Assembly (NCBI RefSeq): GCF_002240415.1
Contig: NZ_CP020028.1
Location: 3,435,501-3,499,500, forward strand
Reading direction: 5' to 3'
DNA length: 64,000 nt
DNA from: Paenibacillus kribbensis
GTDB taxonomy: Bacteria > Bacillota > Bacilli > Paenibacillales > Paenibacillaceae
The translations under genes were made by a program, and so were the position numbers. Below the pieces are notes generated by a model. That model did no database searches, was not told where the DNA came from, and worked only from the letters and a program-made list of their open reading frames with translations. Below are positions 8,192 through 17,894 of the stretch, piece after piece. Positions within the stretch are counted from its first letter, which is position 1; each line of letters begins with the position of its first letter.

Positions 8192-8653
8192 TTAGTCCTC
8201 TAAACCTTCCAGTTGGTTCATTTCACTTCGATTCAGAACTTCGGACAAGTTCAGCATGATCAACAGACGTTCTTCACCGATTTTAGCAACTCCACGCAGG
8301 TATTTAGCCTTGACTCCGCCAATCACTTCTGGTGGTGTCTCGATGTTGTCGGTATTCAGGTCGATAACGTCATTCGCCGAATCAACGATAAAGCCGACTT
8401 GCATCTCACCTACTGCAACGATAATGATACGGGTTTGATCCGTATATTCAGCTTCAGGCAATCCAAAGCGGCCACGAAGATCAATAACTGGGATGACTAC
8501 GCCTCTCATGTTGAATACGCCTTTAACAAAATCGTATGTTCTCGGAACCCGTGTAATCGGCACCATGCGTTCAATAGATTGGACTTTTTCTACTTCGACA
8601 CCGTATTCCTCTTCACCAAGCTTAAATACGATAACTTTAATTTCTTCTCCCAT
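8192..8653 (-). CDS. cheW: Chemotaxis coupling protein CheW
   Basis: Scaffold that links chemoreceptors to CheA in the polar arrays. It is a single CheW domain: FKLGEEEYGVEVEKVQSIE at the start, TRVPRTYDFVKGVFNMRG with the receptor-binding region, VIDLRGRFGL, and VGFIVDSANDV. The length is 153 aa. The ATG at 8653 has AAGGAGGG upstream. It lies between cheA (62 nt gap) and cheC (3 nt gap). Confidence 0.96.
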   Translation of the reverse strand: MGEEIKVIVFKLGEEEYGVEVEKVQSIERMVPITRVPRTYDFVKGVFNMRGVVIPVIDLRGRFGLPEAEYTDQTRIIIVAVGEMQVGFIVDSANDVIDLNTDNIETPPEVIGGVKAKYLRGVAKIGEERLLIMLNLSEVLNRSEMNQLEGLED

Positions 8654-8715
8654 GTCTAAAAACCCTCCTTATTGATGTCAGCAATCTCACATTTCTTTCA
8701 TTTTTAATGAAGACA

Positions 8716-10809
8716 TTATTTAATGAAAACATTCGGGTCAATGATCAAAGCAACCTGACCGTCACCCAAAATCGTGGCGCCTGAAATTCCTTGAATGTTT
8801 GGAAGGTACTTGCCCAAATTTTTAAGGACAATTTCACTTTGCCCCAAAAAGTCCTGCACAGAAAGTGCTGCCAGACGGTCTCCCTTGCGGATTACCACGA
8901 CCTCAGTCTCTTCTTCCTCATCTTCATTGAAGTCCGGTACCTCAAACAGCTGACTCAAGGAGATAAGCGGGATATGGGAATCGCGGAAAGCGATCATTTT
9001 ATTGCCATGTACCGAACGAATTTGTGTCCGTTTGACGATCGCGGTCTCCACAATGGATGACAAAGGAATTGCATATTTTTCAGAGCCAATCTGTATCATC
9101 ATCGCTGCAATAATGGACAAGGTCAGTGGCAATTGTACAGAGAAGTTGGTGCCTTTCCCCAAGGTAGAGTGAACGGTAACATTGCCACCCAAAGCCGTAA
9201 TTTTGGATTTAACAACATCCAGACCAACACCTCGTCCTGAGACGTCGGAAATAACCGCCGCTGTACTAAAGCCTGGAGCAAACAGTACCTGATAGGCTTC
9301 CTCGTCGGTCATGACGGCTGCCTGCTCTTCTGTCAAAATCCCTTTGGAAATAGCGCTGTTCAGTACCTTCTCACGATTAATGCCGTTCCCGTCATCCTCG
9401 ATCTCGATAAATACGTTGTTTCCGCTATGGAAGGCACGCAATTGCACCGTTCCTGTCTCTGGTTTGCCAGCGGCAATACGGTCGGCTACTGACTCAATTC
9501 CATGATCCACGGAGTTACGGAGCAAATGCACCAGAGGATCGCCAATTTCGTCGATAACGGTGCGATCCATTTCAGTTTCTGCACCAGTAATAACCAGATC
9601 CAGTTTTTTATCAAGTGATTTGGCCAGATCGCGTACCATGCGTGGAAAACGGTTGAAAACAGTATCGACCGGAACCATCCGCAATTTAAGCACAACGTTT
9701 TGCAAATCGCTGCTCACACGACTCATGTGCTCTACCGTTTCTGTCAATGCCGGATTGGAAGCTTCACTTGCCAGCTGCTCCAACCGTACCCGATCAATGA
9801 GCAGCTCGCTGAATAAATTCATCAGTACGTCCAGACGTTCAATATCGACACGAATAGTACGGTTATGTGTAGGTGCAGCTGCCTTGGCTGCTGGTGCTTT
9901 AGCTGCAGCTGGCTTAGCAACAGAGGCCGCAGCTGGAGACTGCGGCTGGGATGGAGCGGATTGTTGTACGGCAACAGCCTCCTGCACCGCAGCAGCCTCT
10001 GCCACTCCGGCAGTAACTTCGCTCATTTGTTTAAGAGATTCCTGATCCAGCTGTACTACGGAGACAGTTTCGATTTCGGAAATACTCGCGATTTCCTTTT
10101 CCAGCTCCCCGACTTCTTTCTGCGTTATGTAATATAACGAGAAGCTTTGTTCAAATTTCTCCTGCTCAATATCCTGTACGGACGGATAAGCTTTCACGAT
10201 TTCACCGGAGTTTTCCAGCGTGTTAAATACCATAAAAGCACGTGCCGCCTTCAGCTGGCTATCTGAGCTGATTGTCACTTGAATATAGTGAACACGATGC
10301 CCCTCGGAAATAGATTGCTCCAGTACAGAATACTGAAATTGATCCAGAACAAGCCCAGCACTATCGCTACGTTCCACTTTTTGGGCTGGAGAATCCACAG
10401 AAACAGCACCCGTACCGGACTTTTGGAAATCACCGCTCACAATGGATTGCAGTGAAGCTACAATGGAGGAAACATCCGCTTTTCCATCGCCGCCCTCTGT
10501 AATGTTCTGCACCATGGACTCCAGAGCATCCAATCCCTTGAACAAGGTATCGAATATAAATTCATGCATCGCCAGCTTGTTGTTGCGTACCAGATCAAGA
10601 ACGTTTTCCATTTGGTGAGTGAGCGATGCCAGATCTTCAAACCCCATCGTAGCGGCCATTCCTTTGAGGGTATGGGCAGAACGGAAAATCACCTGAACGA
10701 TGCCTAGATCTGTAGGGTTGCTTTCCAGTTGAAGCATATTTTCGTTAAGAGATTGCAGATGATCATTCGACTCATCAATAAACATGTTTAAATATTGGTT
10801 CATGTCCAT
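8716..10809 (-). CDS. cheA: Chemotaxis histidine kinase CheA
   Basis: Receptor-controlled kinase that phosphorylates CheY and CheB. The 697 aa carry an Hpt domain with the phospho-acceptor His46 (FRSAHTLKGMAATMGFEDLA), a P2 response-regulator-binding region (about 155-265), an Ala/Pro/Lys linker (about 275-320), the P3 dimerization helices, the P4 kinase domain with its N box (HLLRNSVDHGIE) and G boxes (EDDGNGI, GRGVGLDVVKSKI, GKGTNFSVQLPLTLS), and a C-terminal CheW-like P5. The ATG at 10809 has GGAGGTG 7 nt upstream. It follows cheB after 33 nt. Confidence 0.97.
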   Translation of the reverse strand: MDMNQYLNMFIDESNDHLQSLNENMLQLESNPTDLGIVQVIFRSAHTLKGMAATMGFEDLASLTHQMENVLDLVRNNKLAMHEFIFDTLFKGLDALESMVQNITEGGDGKADVSSIVASLQSIVSGDFQKSGTGAVSVDSPAQKVERSDSAGLVLDQFQYSVLEQSISEGHRVHYIQVTISSDSQLKAARAFMVFNTLENSGEIVKAYPSVQDIEQEKFEQSFSLYYITQKEVGELEKEIASISEIETVSVVQLDQESLKQMSEVTAGVAEAAAVQEAVAVQQSAPSQPQSPAAASVAKPAAAKAPAAKAAAPTHNRTIRVDIERLDVLMNLFSELLIDRVRLEQLASEASNPALTETVEHMSRVSSDLQNVVLKLRMVPVDTVFNRFPRMVRDLAKSLDKKLDLVITGAETEMDRTVIDEIGDPLVHLLRNSVDHGIESVADRIAAGKPETGTVQLRAFHSGNNVFIEIEDDGNGINREKVLNSAISKGILTEEQAAVMTDEEAYQVLFAPGFSTAAVISDVSGRGVGLDVVKSKITALGGNVTVHSTLGKGTNFSVQLPLTLSIIAAMMIQIGSEKYAIPLSSIVETAIVKRTQIRSVHGNKMIAFRDSHIPLISLSQLFEVPDFNEDEEEETEVVVIRKGDRLAALSVQDFLGQSEIVLKNLGKYLPNIQGISGATILGDGQVALIIDPNVFIK

Positions 10810-10842
10810 TGTGAGACACCTCCTCCATGAGTTACACTCCGA

Positions 10843-12384
10843 TTATTTCACAACTTGTACAAGCTTGGGGGCGATCTCCTGCATAGGCAGAAGGTGACGC
10901 ACACATTTTAACTCTACTGCTGAGCGGGGCATTCCGTACACGACACAAGTTTCTTCATTTTCAGCAAATGTGGACTGTACCCCAGCATCATAAAGCTTTT
11001 TCATCATTTTAGCTCCGTCGCTTCCCATGCCAGTCAACAACACTAGATGCCGTTCCAGCGAGGTTAACGGGAGCAAGGATTCGAACATCGTATCTACAGA
11101 AGGACGGTGACCATTACGAGCTTCTTCCGTCTTCAGTGAAACGGTGTATTTACCGCCCGCTCCTGGCACAATTCTTAACTGATATCCTCCTGGAGCGATG
11201 TAGGCGGTACCGGTCTCCAGCGTCATTCCCTGCTCTGCCTCCACTACTCGGAGAGGGCTCAACGTGTTCAGACGTTGTGCCAGCGAGCGAGTAAAGTTAG
11301 GAGGCATATGTTGAACGATGACGATGGGGGCAGGAAAATCCCCAGGAATGCGCTCCAGCAACGTCTTCAGCGCCCGCGGGCCACCTGTAGAGCATCCGAC
11401 CGCTACCAGCTTGCGAAAGTTGGATGTATGCACACCTTTTTTAAAAGACAGCCCCTTAGGTGGAGTCGGAATTGCAGGTGCCGTTACCGAAGGCGTAGCC
11501 GTTGAAGGAGTGGAAGAAGCCGATGAAGTTACGGTCTTCCGCTGCTCCGGCTTAACCAGTCCTGCCTTGTCCGTCCCCTGCAGCGATTTGGCAGCAGCCG
11601 TACCGGAAATATCCAGTTTCCTATTCTTTCGTTCCGTACCATTGGACGGTTCCTGCTTCGGCTGCGCAGCAGGTGCTTTCGCTGGCTTGCTCGGCTGAGC
11701 CGAGGATTGACCTTTGCGCTCACCAGTCACAGATGTTTCTGACTGCTTCCGTTTTGTTTCTGGCTTGGCAGCAGCCTGGACGGGTTTGCCAGCAACTCGC
11801 TTCGGCTGCGCCGATATAGCAGGTGGAGAAACTGGAGGAGTAATACGGGTCTTCTCTGTTGGTGCTTCCACTCGTTTCTCTGTCACAGCCTGTCCCTCTG
11901 GAGGGTTTTCCAGTGGCGTTTTATTTTCTTGCTCCAGTGCTGCTTTGCGCTCATTCGCTTCCTTCCGCTCCATACGGCTGCGCACTGCTTGCATAGCGGT
12001 ATGCATCTGCTCCAGCAGCGCCTTGCTCACCTGCCCAATGTCTTGCGCATGAGATATGGATGGCTTTCTTATAAAATCGAAAGCTCCTGCCTCCAGAGCC
12101 ATGATGGTCTCCTTCATGCCCTGCTCATTAATGCCAGACAACATAATGACAGGCAACGGATGGGCTGCCATAATCAGTGGCAATGCTTCAAGCCCATTCA
12201 TTTCAGGCATTTCGACATCCAGAGTAACCAGATCCGGCTGTAACTCCTTTACCTTCTCTACAGCCTCTTTGCCGTTGGCAGCTGTACCTACGATGGTGAA
12301 CGACTCATCCCTTACAATTAAATCTGAAATAATTTTGCGCATAAAGGCCGAATCATCTACAACCAGCACCCGGTAAGCACACAT
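10843..12384 (-). CDS. cheB: Chemoreceptor methylesterase CheB with long linker
   Basis: Response-regulator methylesterase that removes methyl groups from chemoreceptors. The receiver domain has D10, D11 and phospho-acceptor D56 (TLDVEMPEMNG), and a conserved KPS near 105. The C-terminal esterase domain shows VGCSTGGPRAL (Ser), VQHMPPNF (His) and TGMGSDGA (Asp). At 513 aa it is about 150 residues longer than typical CheB (about 350). The excess is a Pro/Ala/Lys/Glu-rich disordered linker, about residues 140-320. The start is the ATG at 12384 (MCAYRVLVVDD), 6-7 nt after AGAGGTG; a GTG three codons upstream is less likely. Confidence 0.95.
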   Translation of the reverse strand: MCAYRVLVVDDSAFMRKIISDLIVRDESFTIVGTAANGKEAVEKVKELQPDLVTLDVEMPEMNGLEALPLIMAAHPLPVIMLSGINEQGMKETIMALEAGAFDFIRKPSISHAQDIGQVSKALLEQMHTAMQAVRSRMERKEANERKAALEQENKTPLENPPEGQAVTEKRVEAPTEKTRITPPVSPPAISAQPKRVAGKPVQAAAKPETKRKQSETSVTGERKGQSSAQPSKPAKAPAAQPKQEPSNGTERKNRKLDISGTAAAKSLQGTDKAGLVKPEQRKTVTSSASSTPSTATPSVTAPAIPTPPKGLSFKKGVHTSNFRKLVAVGCSTGGPRALKTLLERIPGDFPAPIVIVQHMPPNFTRSLAQRLNTLSPLRVVEAEQGMTLETGTAYIAPGGYQLRIVPGAGGKYTVSLKTEEARNGHRPSVDTMFESLLPLTSLERHLVLLTGMGSDGAKMMKKLYDAGVQSTFAENEETCVVYGMPRSAVELKCVRHLLPMQEIAPKLVQVVK

Positions 12385-12414
12385 GTTAAACACCTCTGTT
12401 TCCTCTCATCAAAA

Positions 12415-13302
12415 TCAATGTACAGAACGTCGCAGCCATTTTTGCATAAAACCTTTAATTCCGCTCAATGTGCTAGATTGCGGAGCCTGCGGCATTGCTG
12501 CAAAACGGTGAGCCAGATTCAATACATCTCTGGAGGCCGCACATCCCGGAAAGGCAACCCAGAAAGGTACTTGCCTTTTGACTGCCTGTATGACATGTGT
12601 ATCATCACTGATATGTCCAAGCAACGGGATATCGATCTCCAAAAAACGTCTTGCAACAAGTGCAATCTTATCGGCAACTTGACGGGCCTCATTATCGTTA
12701 TCGGCACGATTGACTATAATTTTGAATACCGTATCCTTTTGCAAGCCGCTCACGACCTTGATTAGCGCATAAGCATCTGTTAAGGACGTCGGTTCCGGTG
12801 TGGTTACAACTATACATTCGTCAGCTGAAGTGATGAATTTAAGGTTTTCCTTGGACAAACCCGCACCGGTGTCAAACAAAATATAATCCATATTTGCTGC
12901 CATTTTTTCTACTTCATCGGCAAAATAATTCAGATCATCATCTGATAGCGCAAACAGCTCGCTCAAGCCCGATCCTCCGGCAATATAAGGCAGACCACCT
13001 ACACCCGTTTGAATAATTTCATCCATTGATTTTTCACGTTTTAGCAGGTGAAGAAGATTGTATTGTGAGTTGGCCCCCATCAACACATCAATGTTGGCCA
13101 TACCAATATCAGCGTCAAATACAAGTACCCTTCGACCAAGGGATTGCAGGGCCAAAGCAAAGTTGAGCGTGAAATTGGATTTGCCTACCCCGCCTTTACC
13201 ACTGGTGACCGTTACAATTTTCGCCTGGCGATCACGTGGGGGCAATCGGAATTTATCCAAGGCTGAAGCCATCTGTCTAAGTGATTGGGCTTGGTCGCTC
13301 AT
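12415..13302 (-). CDS. flhG: FlhG (YlxH/FleN) MinD-like ATPase
   Basis: MinD/ParA-family ATPase that controls number and placement of flagella together with FlhF. The deviant Walker A KGGVGKSN, FDADIGMANIDVLMG and DTGAGLS switch regions are visible. The N-terminal SDQAQSLRQM segment resembles the DQAxxLR motif that stimulates FlhF GTPase activity. The C-terminus has the amphipathic membrane-targeting character of FlhG (KGFMQKWLRR). The length is 295 aa. It overlaps flhF by ATGA, so the pair is coupled. Confidence 0.94.
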   Translation of the reverse strand: MSDQAQSLRQMASALDKFRLPPRDRQAKIVTVTSGKGGVGKSNFTLNFALALQSLGRRVLVFDADIGMANIDVLMGANSQYNLLHLLKREKSMDEIIQTGVGGLPYIAGGSGLSELFALSDDDLNYFADEVEKMAANMDYILFDTGAGLSKENLKFITSADECIVVTTPEPTSLTDAYALIKVVSGLQKDTVFKIIVNRADNDNEARQVADKIALVARRFLEIDIPLLGHISDDTHVIQAVKRQVPFWVAFPGCAASRDVLNLAHRFAAMPQAPQSSTLSGIKGFMQKWLRRSVH

Positions 13303-14729
13303 ATCAAATCTCCGCTATCTCCTGATAATGCTTTGGCTCCGAGCAGCATGCTTGTCACCATTTCTGTATCTGGATGAAGAAGATCATCAGGAACATTTTG
13401 TCCGTTAGTGATATAGGCTAGTTGCATCGGAAAATGATGCAATAGATTAAACATTCCTCCGCAGCTTCCCGTCTCATCCATCTTCGTAAATACAACCTTG
13501 CCAAGGCCGAACTTACTGAAATGGCCGGTGATATTGAGCATATCCTTGCTTTTGGACGTCATGCTGAGCACCAGATACGTCTCACTTTCCTTAATAGGTG
13601 AAAGCAGGCTTTGCAATTCGGAAACCAGCAGCTCATTCCGATAGTTTCGTCCCGCAGTATCCATGAGGATCAGGTCACAATGCTCCAGACGCTGAATGGC
13701 TCTGTGAACATCCCCGGGAGATTGCACAACCTCAAGCGGTACATTCAAAATCGTAGCATATGTACGCAGTTGCTCAACGGCCGAAATACGATACGTATCA
13801 GAAGTAATAAATCCAACCTTGCGTTGATGCTTAAACAACTGCTCTGCTGCCAGCTTGGCAATGGTCGTCGTTTTCCCTACCCCCGTTGGGCCTGCCACAT
13901 ACACAATTTTGGTATCTTTTGAGATGCCTTTGTCCAGTCTTGTCCGAATAAATTCGGCTACTTCTTCACGAAGGGCTTGTTCCCAATCAAAAGACTCTGG
14001 AGCAAAAAGGTGCTCACTACGTCGCTCATATACTCGTTCGAGCCAATACTCCAGCAGATCACGCTCCACTTCCTGTTCCAACAATCGTTCACAAATCTCT
14101 TGCAATGGCTCCGGCCAAGTACTTTCCAGCGAGGAGTTGCGGGAAAAGCGAGTCATCATAGCTTTCATTTCCCGTAATTCATTGAGCAGAGCCTTATTTT
14201 CCGCTGCGCCGCTCTTGTCTGGAACCCTTGGTTCCATTGGTTGCTTCAATAGTTCACTGGACGTTTCCATGTTCGAAAATAAGGCTTCATTCGTCAGGAG
14301 TTGAGCTATTGTTTCCGGACTATGATCAGACCCTGCAGATGAATGCTCCGAGGCTGATGCCGTTTGTTCCGAGCCGGCTGTTAAATCAGCCATTCCCTCT
14401 CTGGAACCGCCCGTCATCTGCGTTACACGCCGGTAAGCTTCTGGAGCGGCTTGTCTGGGAACTACAGGCGCCGATGGCACCTCCGGCTGTTCAGGTTCCT
14501 TTGCTATAGGAAAAGACTGTTGTCGTGGGGTTCCAATCCGCTGAGGCTTTTGAGGTTGCTTCTCCTCTACTGCAGCGACCACTTCGATTTTCTTTTTACT
14601 GAACATCCCCATAAAACCGCCGGCCTTGATTTCCTTCGTGCTTAAAATGACGGCATCCGTTCCTAAGTCACCCCTGATTTGCAGCATGGCTTCCGGCATG
14701 GTATCCACCACATATCGTTTCACTCTCAT
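13299..14729 (-). CDS. flhF: SRP-type GTPase FlhF
   Basis: Third SRP-family GTPase besides Ffh and FtsY; it marks the site of flagellum assembly. Domain order: N-terminal basic B domain with a long variable linker (1-215, starting MRVKRYVVDTMPEAM), N domain, and G domain with [32 protein letters not shown] and TKMDETGSCG. The length of 476 aa is longer than B. subtilis FlhF (about 366) because of the Glu/Pro/Ser-rich linker at about 65-200. The start ATG overlaps the flhA stop (ATGA). Confidence 0.95.
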   Translation of the reverse strand: MRVKRYVVDTMPEAMLQIRGDLGTDAVILSTKEIKAGGFMGMFSKKKIEVVAAVEEKQPQKPQRIGTPRQQSFPIAKEPEQPEVPSAPVVPRQAAPEAYRRVTQMTGGSREGMADLTAGSEQTASASEHSSAGSDHSPETIAQLLTNEALFSNMETSSELLKQPMEPRVPDKSGAAENKALLNELREMKAMMTRFSRNSSLESTWPEPLQEICERLLEQEVERDLLEYWLERVYERRSEHLFAPESFDWEQALREEVAEFIRTRLDKGISKDTKIVYVAGPTGVGKTTTIAKLAAEQLFKHQRKVGFITSDTYRISAVEQLRTYATILNVPLEVVQSPGDVHRAIQRLEHCDLILMDTAGRNYRNELLVSELQSLLSPIKESETYLVLSMTSKSKDMLNITGHFSKFGLGKVVFTKMDETGSCGGMFNLLHHFPMQLAYITNGQNVPDDLLHPDTEMVTSMLLGAKALSGDSGDLI

Positions 14730-16759
14730 AAGTTCACCACCCCGACACTTTGAATTTCAACGTTCGGCTCCAGTTCACTATACGACAGCACCGGGACATC
14801 CTGCATTGTCCGTTCCATCACTTGCCGCAAATACATACGAATCGTCGGTGACGTTAATACGATCGGCTGCTGTCCGGATTGAATGAGACGATTGATTTGC
14901 TCCATCATCTTCTGGTACACGGTTTGCGTTGACACCGGATCAAGGGCCAAATAGCTTCCTTGCTCCGACTGTTGCACACTTTCAGCAATTTTCTTCTCCA
15001 GTCCCGGTCCTACGGTAATGACACGCAACGTCTCGCCTTGCTGAGCAAACTGCTGGGTAATCTGACGGGACAACGCCTGACGTACATATTCAGTCAGCAC
15101 ATCGGGATCTTTTGTGTAAGTACCGTAATCAGCCAGTGTCTCGAAAATAGTAACCATATCCCGTATTGAAATTTTTTCCTTCAACAGCTTGGCCAATACT
15201 TTTTGTACATCTCCAATTGCCAGCACGGAAGGAATAAGGTCGTCCACCAGCACTGGATAATTTTCCTTGAGATTGTCGACCAACGAACGTGTTTCCTGTC
15301 TGCCAAGCAACTCATGAGCATGTTTCTTGATCGTTTCCGTCAAGTGAGTAGCTACGACTGAAGGTGGATCAACTACGGTATAGCCTGATAGTTCCGCAAC
15401 ATCCTTGGTGTTCTCATCAATCCAGAGCGCAGGCAATCCGAAGGCCGGTTCTGTCGTTTCGATCCCTGTAATGGAATCGTCGTCGTATCCCGGGCTCATA
15501 GCCAGATAATGATTCAACAGCAGTTCTCCGCCACCTACCGTATTGCCTTTAATTTTAATTACATATTCGTTAGGCTTGAGCTGAATGTTATCCCGTATAC
15601 GAATGACCGGTACAACCAAACCCAGCTCCAAGGCGCATTGACGGCGAATCATGATAATCCGATCCAGCAAATCCCCACCCTGCTGTGTATCGGCCAGTGG
15701 AATCAGCCCGTACCCGAACTCAAACTCAATCGGATCAACCTGAAGCAAATTAATGACACTTTCCGGACTACGTACCTCTTCAATTTGTTGTTCCTCTTCC
15801 AGCTGTTCATCGGCTATCTGCTTGCGTTCCATATTGCCCTGCATCCTGCGGGCCGCGAAAAATAGCAGAACGGCCAGCGGGAGAGTTGTAATGATATGGA
15901 TTGGCGTGAAAAAGCCCAATAATGCAATCGTGACAGCCACAATGTAGATCAATTTTGGATAAGAGAAAAGCTGTCCTGTCAAGTCCTCTGCCAGGTTTCC
16001 ATCCGATGTAGCTCGCGTAACAATCAAACCTGACGCTGTGGATATGAGCAGTGCAGGAATCTGGCTAACCAGTCCATCACCGATGGTGAGAACAGAATAA
16101 GTCGACAGTGCCTCTGCAAATCCCTTTCCTTGAACGGCCATACCAATGATAAAACCGCCAACCAGGTTAATAATCAAAATGATAATACTGGCGATGGCAT
16201 CACCTTTAACGAATTTACTCGCACCATCCATCGCTCCGTAAAAATCCGCTTCACGTTCGATTTTGCTGCGCCGCTCACGGGCTTGCTGCTCGTTGATCAG
16301 ACCCGCATTGAGGTCAGCATCAATACTCATTTGTTTACCCGGCATCGCATCCAATGTAAAGCGTGCGCCCACCTCAGCAACCCGCTCAGAGCCCTTGGTG
16401 ATAACGATAAACTGTACGACCACGAGAATCAGGAAGACCACAAAACCGACCGCAATTTGTCCGCCTGCAATCCAGCTACCAAATGTAGCCACGACTTCCC
16501 CTGCATGTCCCTCACCTAAAATGAGTTTGGTCGTGGAAATGTTAAGCGCCAAACGGAACAATGTGGTGATAAGCAGCAATGAAGGAAAAATAGAGAATTG
16601 TAAAGCTTCCTTCGTGTTCATAGAAACAAGTAGAATCATCAAAGCAATAGATATATTGATGACGAGTAAAATATCAAGCAGCCATGAAGGGATCGGGAGA
16701 ATCATCATTAGAACGATGCCGATGACGCCTGCAAGGACAGTTATTTCTTTCATTTTCAT
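14726..16759 (-). CDS. flhA: Flagellar type III export gate protein FlhA
   Basis: Forms the nonameric export gate of the flagellar secretion apparatus. The 677 aa have an N-terminal membrane domain with about eight helices, including LLVINISIALMILLVSM, FPSLLLITTLFRLALNISTTKLIL and the conserved FHIPEP-type cytoplasmic loop (about 150-210, DADLNAGLINEQQARERR). A large C-terminal cytosolic domain follows (from about 330) that docks export chaperones. The ATG at 16759 has GGAGG about 11 nt upstream. It overlaps flhF by 4 nt. Confidence 0.97.
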   Translation of the reverse strand: MKMKEITVLAGVIGIVLMMILPIPSWLLDILLVINISIALMILLVSMNTKEALQFSIFPSLLLITTLFRLALNISTTKLILGEGHAGEVVATFGSWIAGGQIAVGFVVFLILVVVQFIVITKGSERVAEVGARFTLDAMPGKQMSIDADLNAGLINEQQARERRSKIEREADFYGAMDGASKFVKGDAIASIIILIINLVGGFIIGMAVQGKGFAEALSTYSVLTIGDGLVSQIPALLISTASGLIVTRATSDGNLAEDLTGQLFSYPKLIYIVAVTIALLGFFTPIHIITTLPLAVLLFFAARRMQGNMERKQIADEQLEEEQQIEEVRSPESVINLLQVDPIEFEFGYGLIPLADTQQGGDLLDRIIMIRRQCALELGLVVPVIRIRDNIQLKPNEYVIKIKGNTVGGGELLLNHYLAMSPGYDDDSITGIETTEPAFGLPALWIDENTKDVAELSGYTVVDPPSVVATHLTETIKKHAHELLGRQETRSLVDNLKENYPVLVDDLIPSVLAIGDVQKVLAKLLKEKISIRDMVTIFETLADYGTYTKDPDVLTEYVRQALSRQITQQFAQQGETLRVITVGPGLEKKIAESVQQSEQGSYLALDPVSTQTVYQKMMEQINRLIQSGQQPIVLTSPTIRMYLRQVMERTMQDVPVLSYSELEPNVEIQSVGVVNL

Positions 16760-16782
16760 GGGTCTCTAGGCCTCCGATCCCT

Positions 16783-17871
16783 TTATTTCACTTTACCTTT
16801 TAATTTATATACATACGCCAGCACTTCGGCAACGGCCTGAAACAGGTCAGCTGGTATCGCATCCCCGATTTCGGCTCTTTGAAACAGCGCCCGCGCCAGC
16901 GGCTTGTTTTCCATCGTTATAACGCCGTTTTGCTTGGCAATTTCCTTAATTCGGAGTGCTACGTAATCTTGCCCTTTCGCAATAATCTGAGGGGCTTCCA
17001 TCTCCGAACCGTCATATTTCAAAGCCACAGCAAAGTGCGTAGGGTTGGTGATGATGACATCTGCATTAGGAACTTCCTGCATCATACGCTGCATGGCCAT
17101 ACGGCGCTGCCGTTCGCGGATTTTCCCTTTGATCAGCGGGTCACCCTCCATTTTCTTGTACTCATCCTTGATGTCCTGTTTGGACATTCTCAGGTTTTTC
17201 TCATGTTCATAGCGTTGGTACATATAATCCAATACCGCTAAAATGAACAGCACCACGCCAATTTTAAGCCCCAGTTCCATCGTTAATGAAGCCGTGAAGC
17301 TCAACATTTGATCACCGGACATTTCAGCCAGTTTGGGTAGGTCTGCCTTTGTTTTCCAAAGTACGCTGTACACCAGATAACCAATCACGGTCATCTTTAA
17401 AACTGATTTCAGGAATTCGACCAATGACCTCATAGAAAAAATATTTTTGAATCCTTTAATCGGATCAATCTTGCTAAACTTGGGCGTAATGCCCTCTCCG
17501 GTTAATAAAAAACCGATCTGCATGTAATTCGCCGCTATCCCGATGACAATAGCCCCAATAAAAATAGGAGCCAGCATAATGATGATTTGCACGCCATACT
17601 CACCCATCATCAGCAGCGTTGTGTTTGGTGTTACCTCCATATTGAGGCGATTCATAAATATATCCCGAAACAAGCGAACCGCATGATCCTTAAAATACCC
17701 GCCGAACATCATAAGGCAAAAAAACGTAGCCAGCAAAACACCGGAGGCGGGCAACTCCATGCTTTTGGCAACCTGCCCTTTTTGTCTTGCATCCTGTTTC
17801 TTTTTGGGTGTAGCTTTTTCCGTTTTTTCCCCTGAGAACAACTGCAGGTTCATAGCATATTTAAATGACAA
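16783..17871 (-). CDS. flhB: Flagellar export switch protein FlhB
   Basis: Export gate component that switches substrate specificity from rod/hook to filament proteins. It starts MSFKYAMNLQLFSGEKTEKATPKKK, has four membrane helices, and a C-terminal domain with the autocleavage motif NPTH (about residues 276-279) followed by FAVALKYDG. I chose the TTG at 17871 because GGAGG lies 8 nt upstream. An in-frame ATG at 17895 (overlapping the fliR stop as TAATG) has no binding site and would add eight residues not expected in the family. The length is 362 aa. A paralogue of its C-terminal domain is encoded at 48806-49105. Confidence 0.95.
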   Translation of the reverse strand: MSFKYAMNLQLFSGEKTEKATPKKKQDARQKGQVAKSMELPASGVLLATFFCLMMFGGYFKDHAVRLFRDIFMNRLNMEVTPNTTLLMMGEYGVQIIIMLAPIFIGAIVIGIAANYMQIGFLLTGEGITPKFSKIDPIKGFKNIFSMRSLVEFLKSVLKMTVIGYLVYSVLWKTKADLPKLAEMSGDQMLSFTASLTMELGLKIGVVLFILAVLDYMYQRYEHEKNLRMSKQDIKDEYKKMEGDPLIKGKIRERQRRMAMQRMMQEVPNADVIITNPTHFAVALKYDGSEMEAPQIIAKGQDYVALRIKEIAKQNGVITMENKPLARALFQRAEIGDAIPADLFQAVAEVLAYVYKLKGKVK

Positions 17872-17894
17872 ACTACGTTCCTCCAGACCAGACA

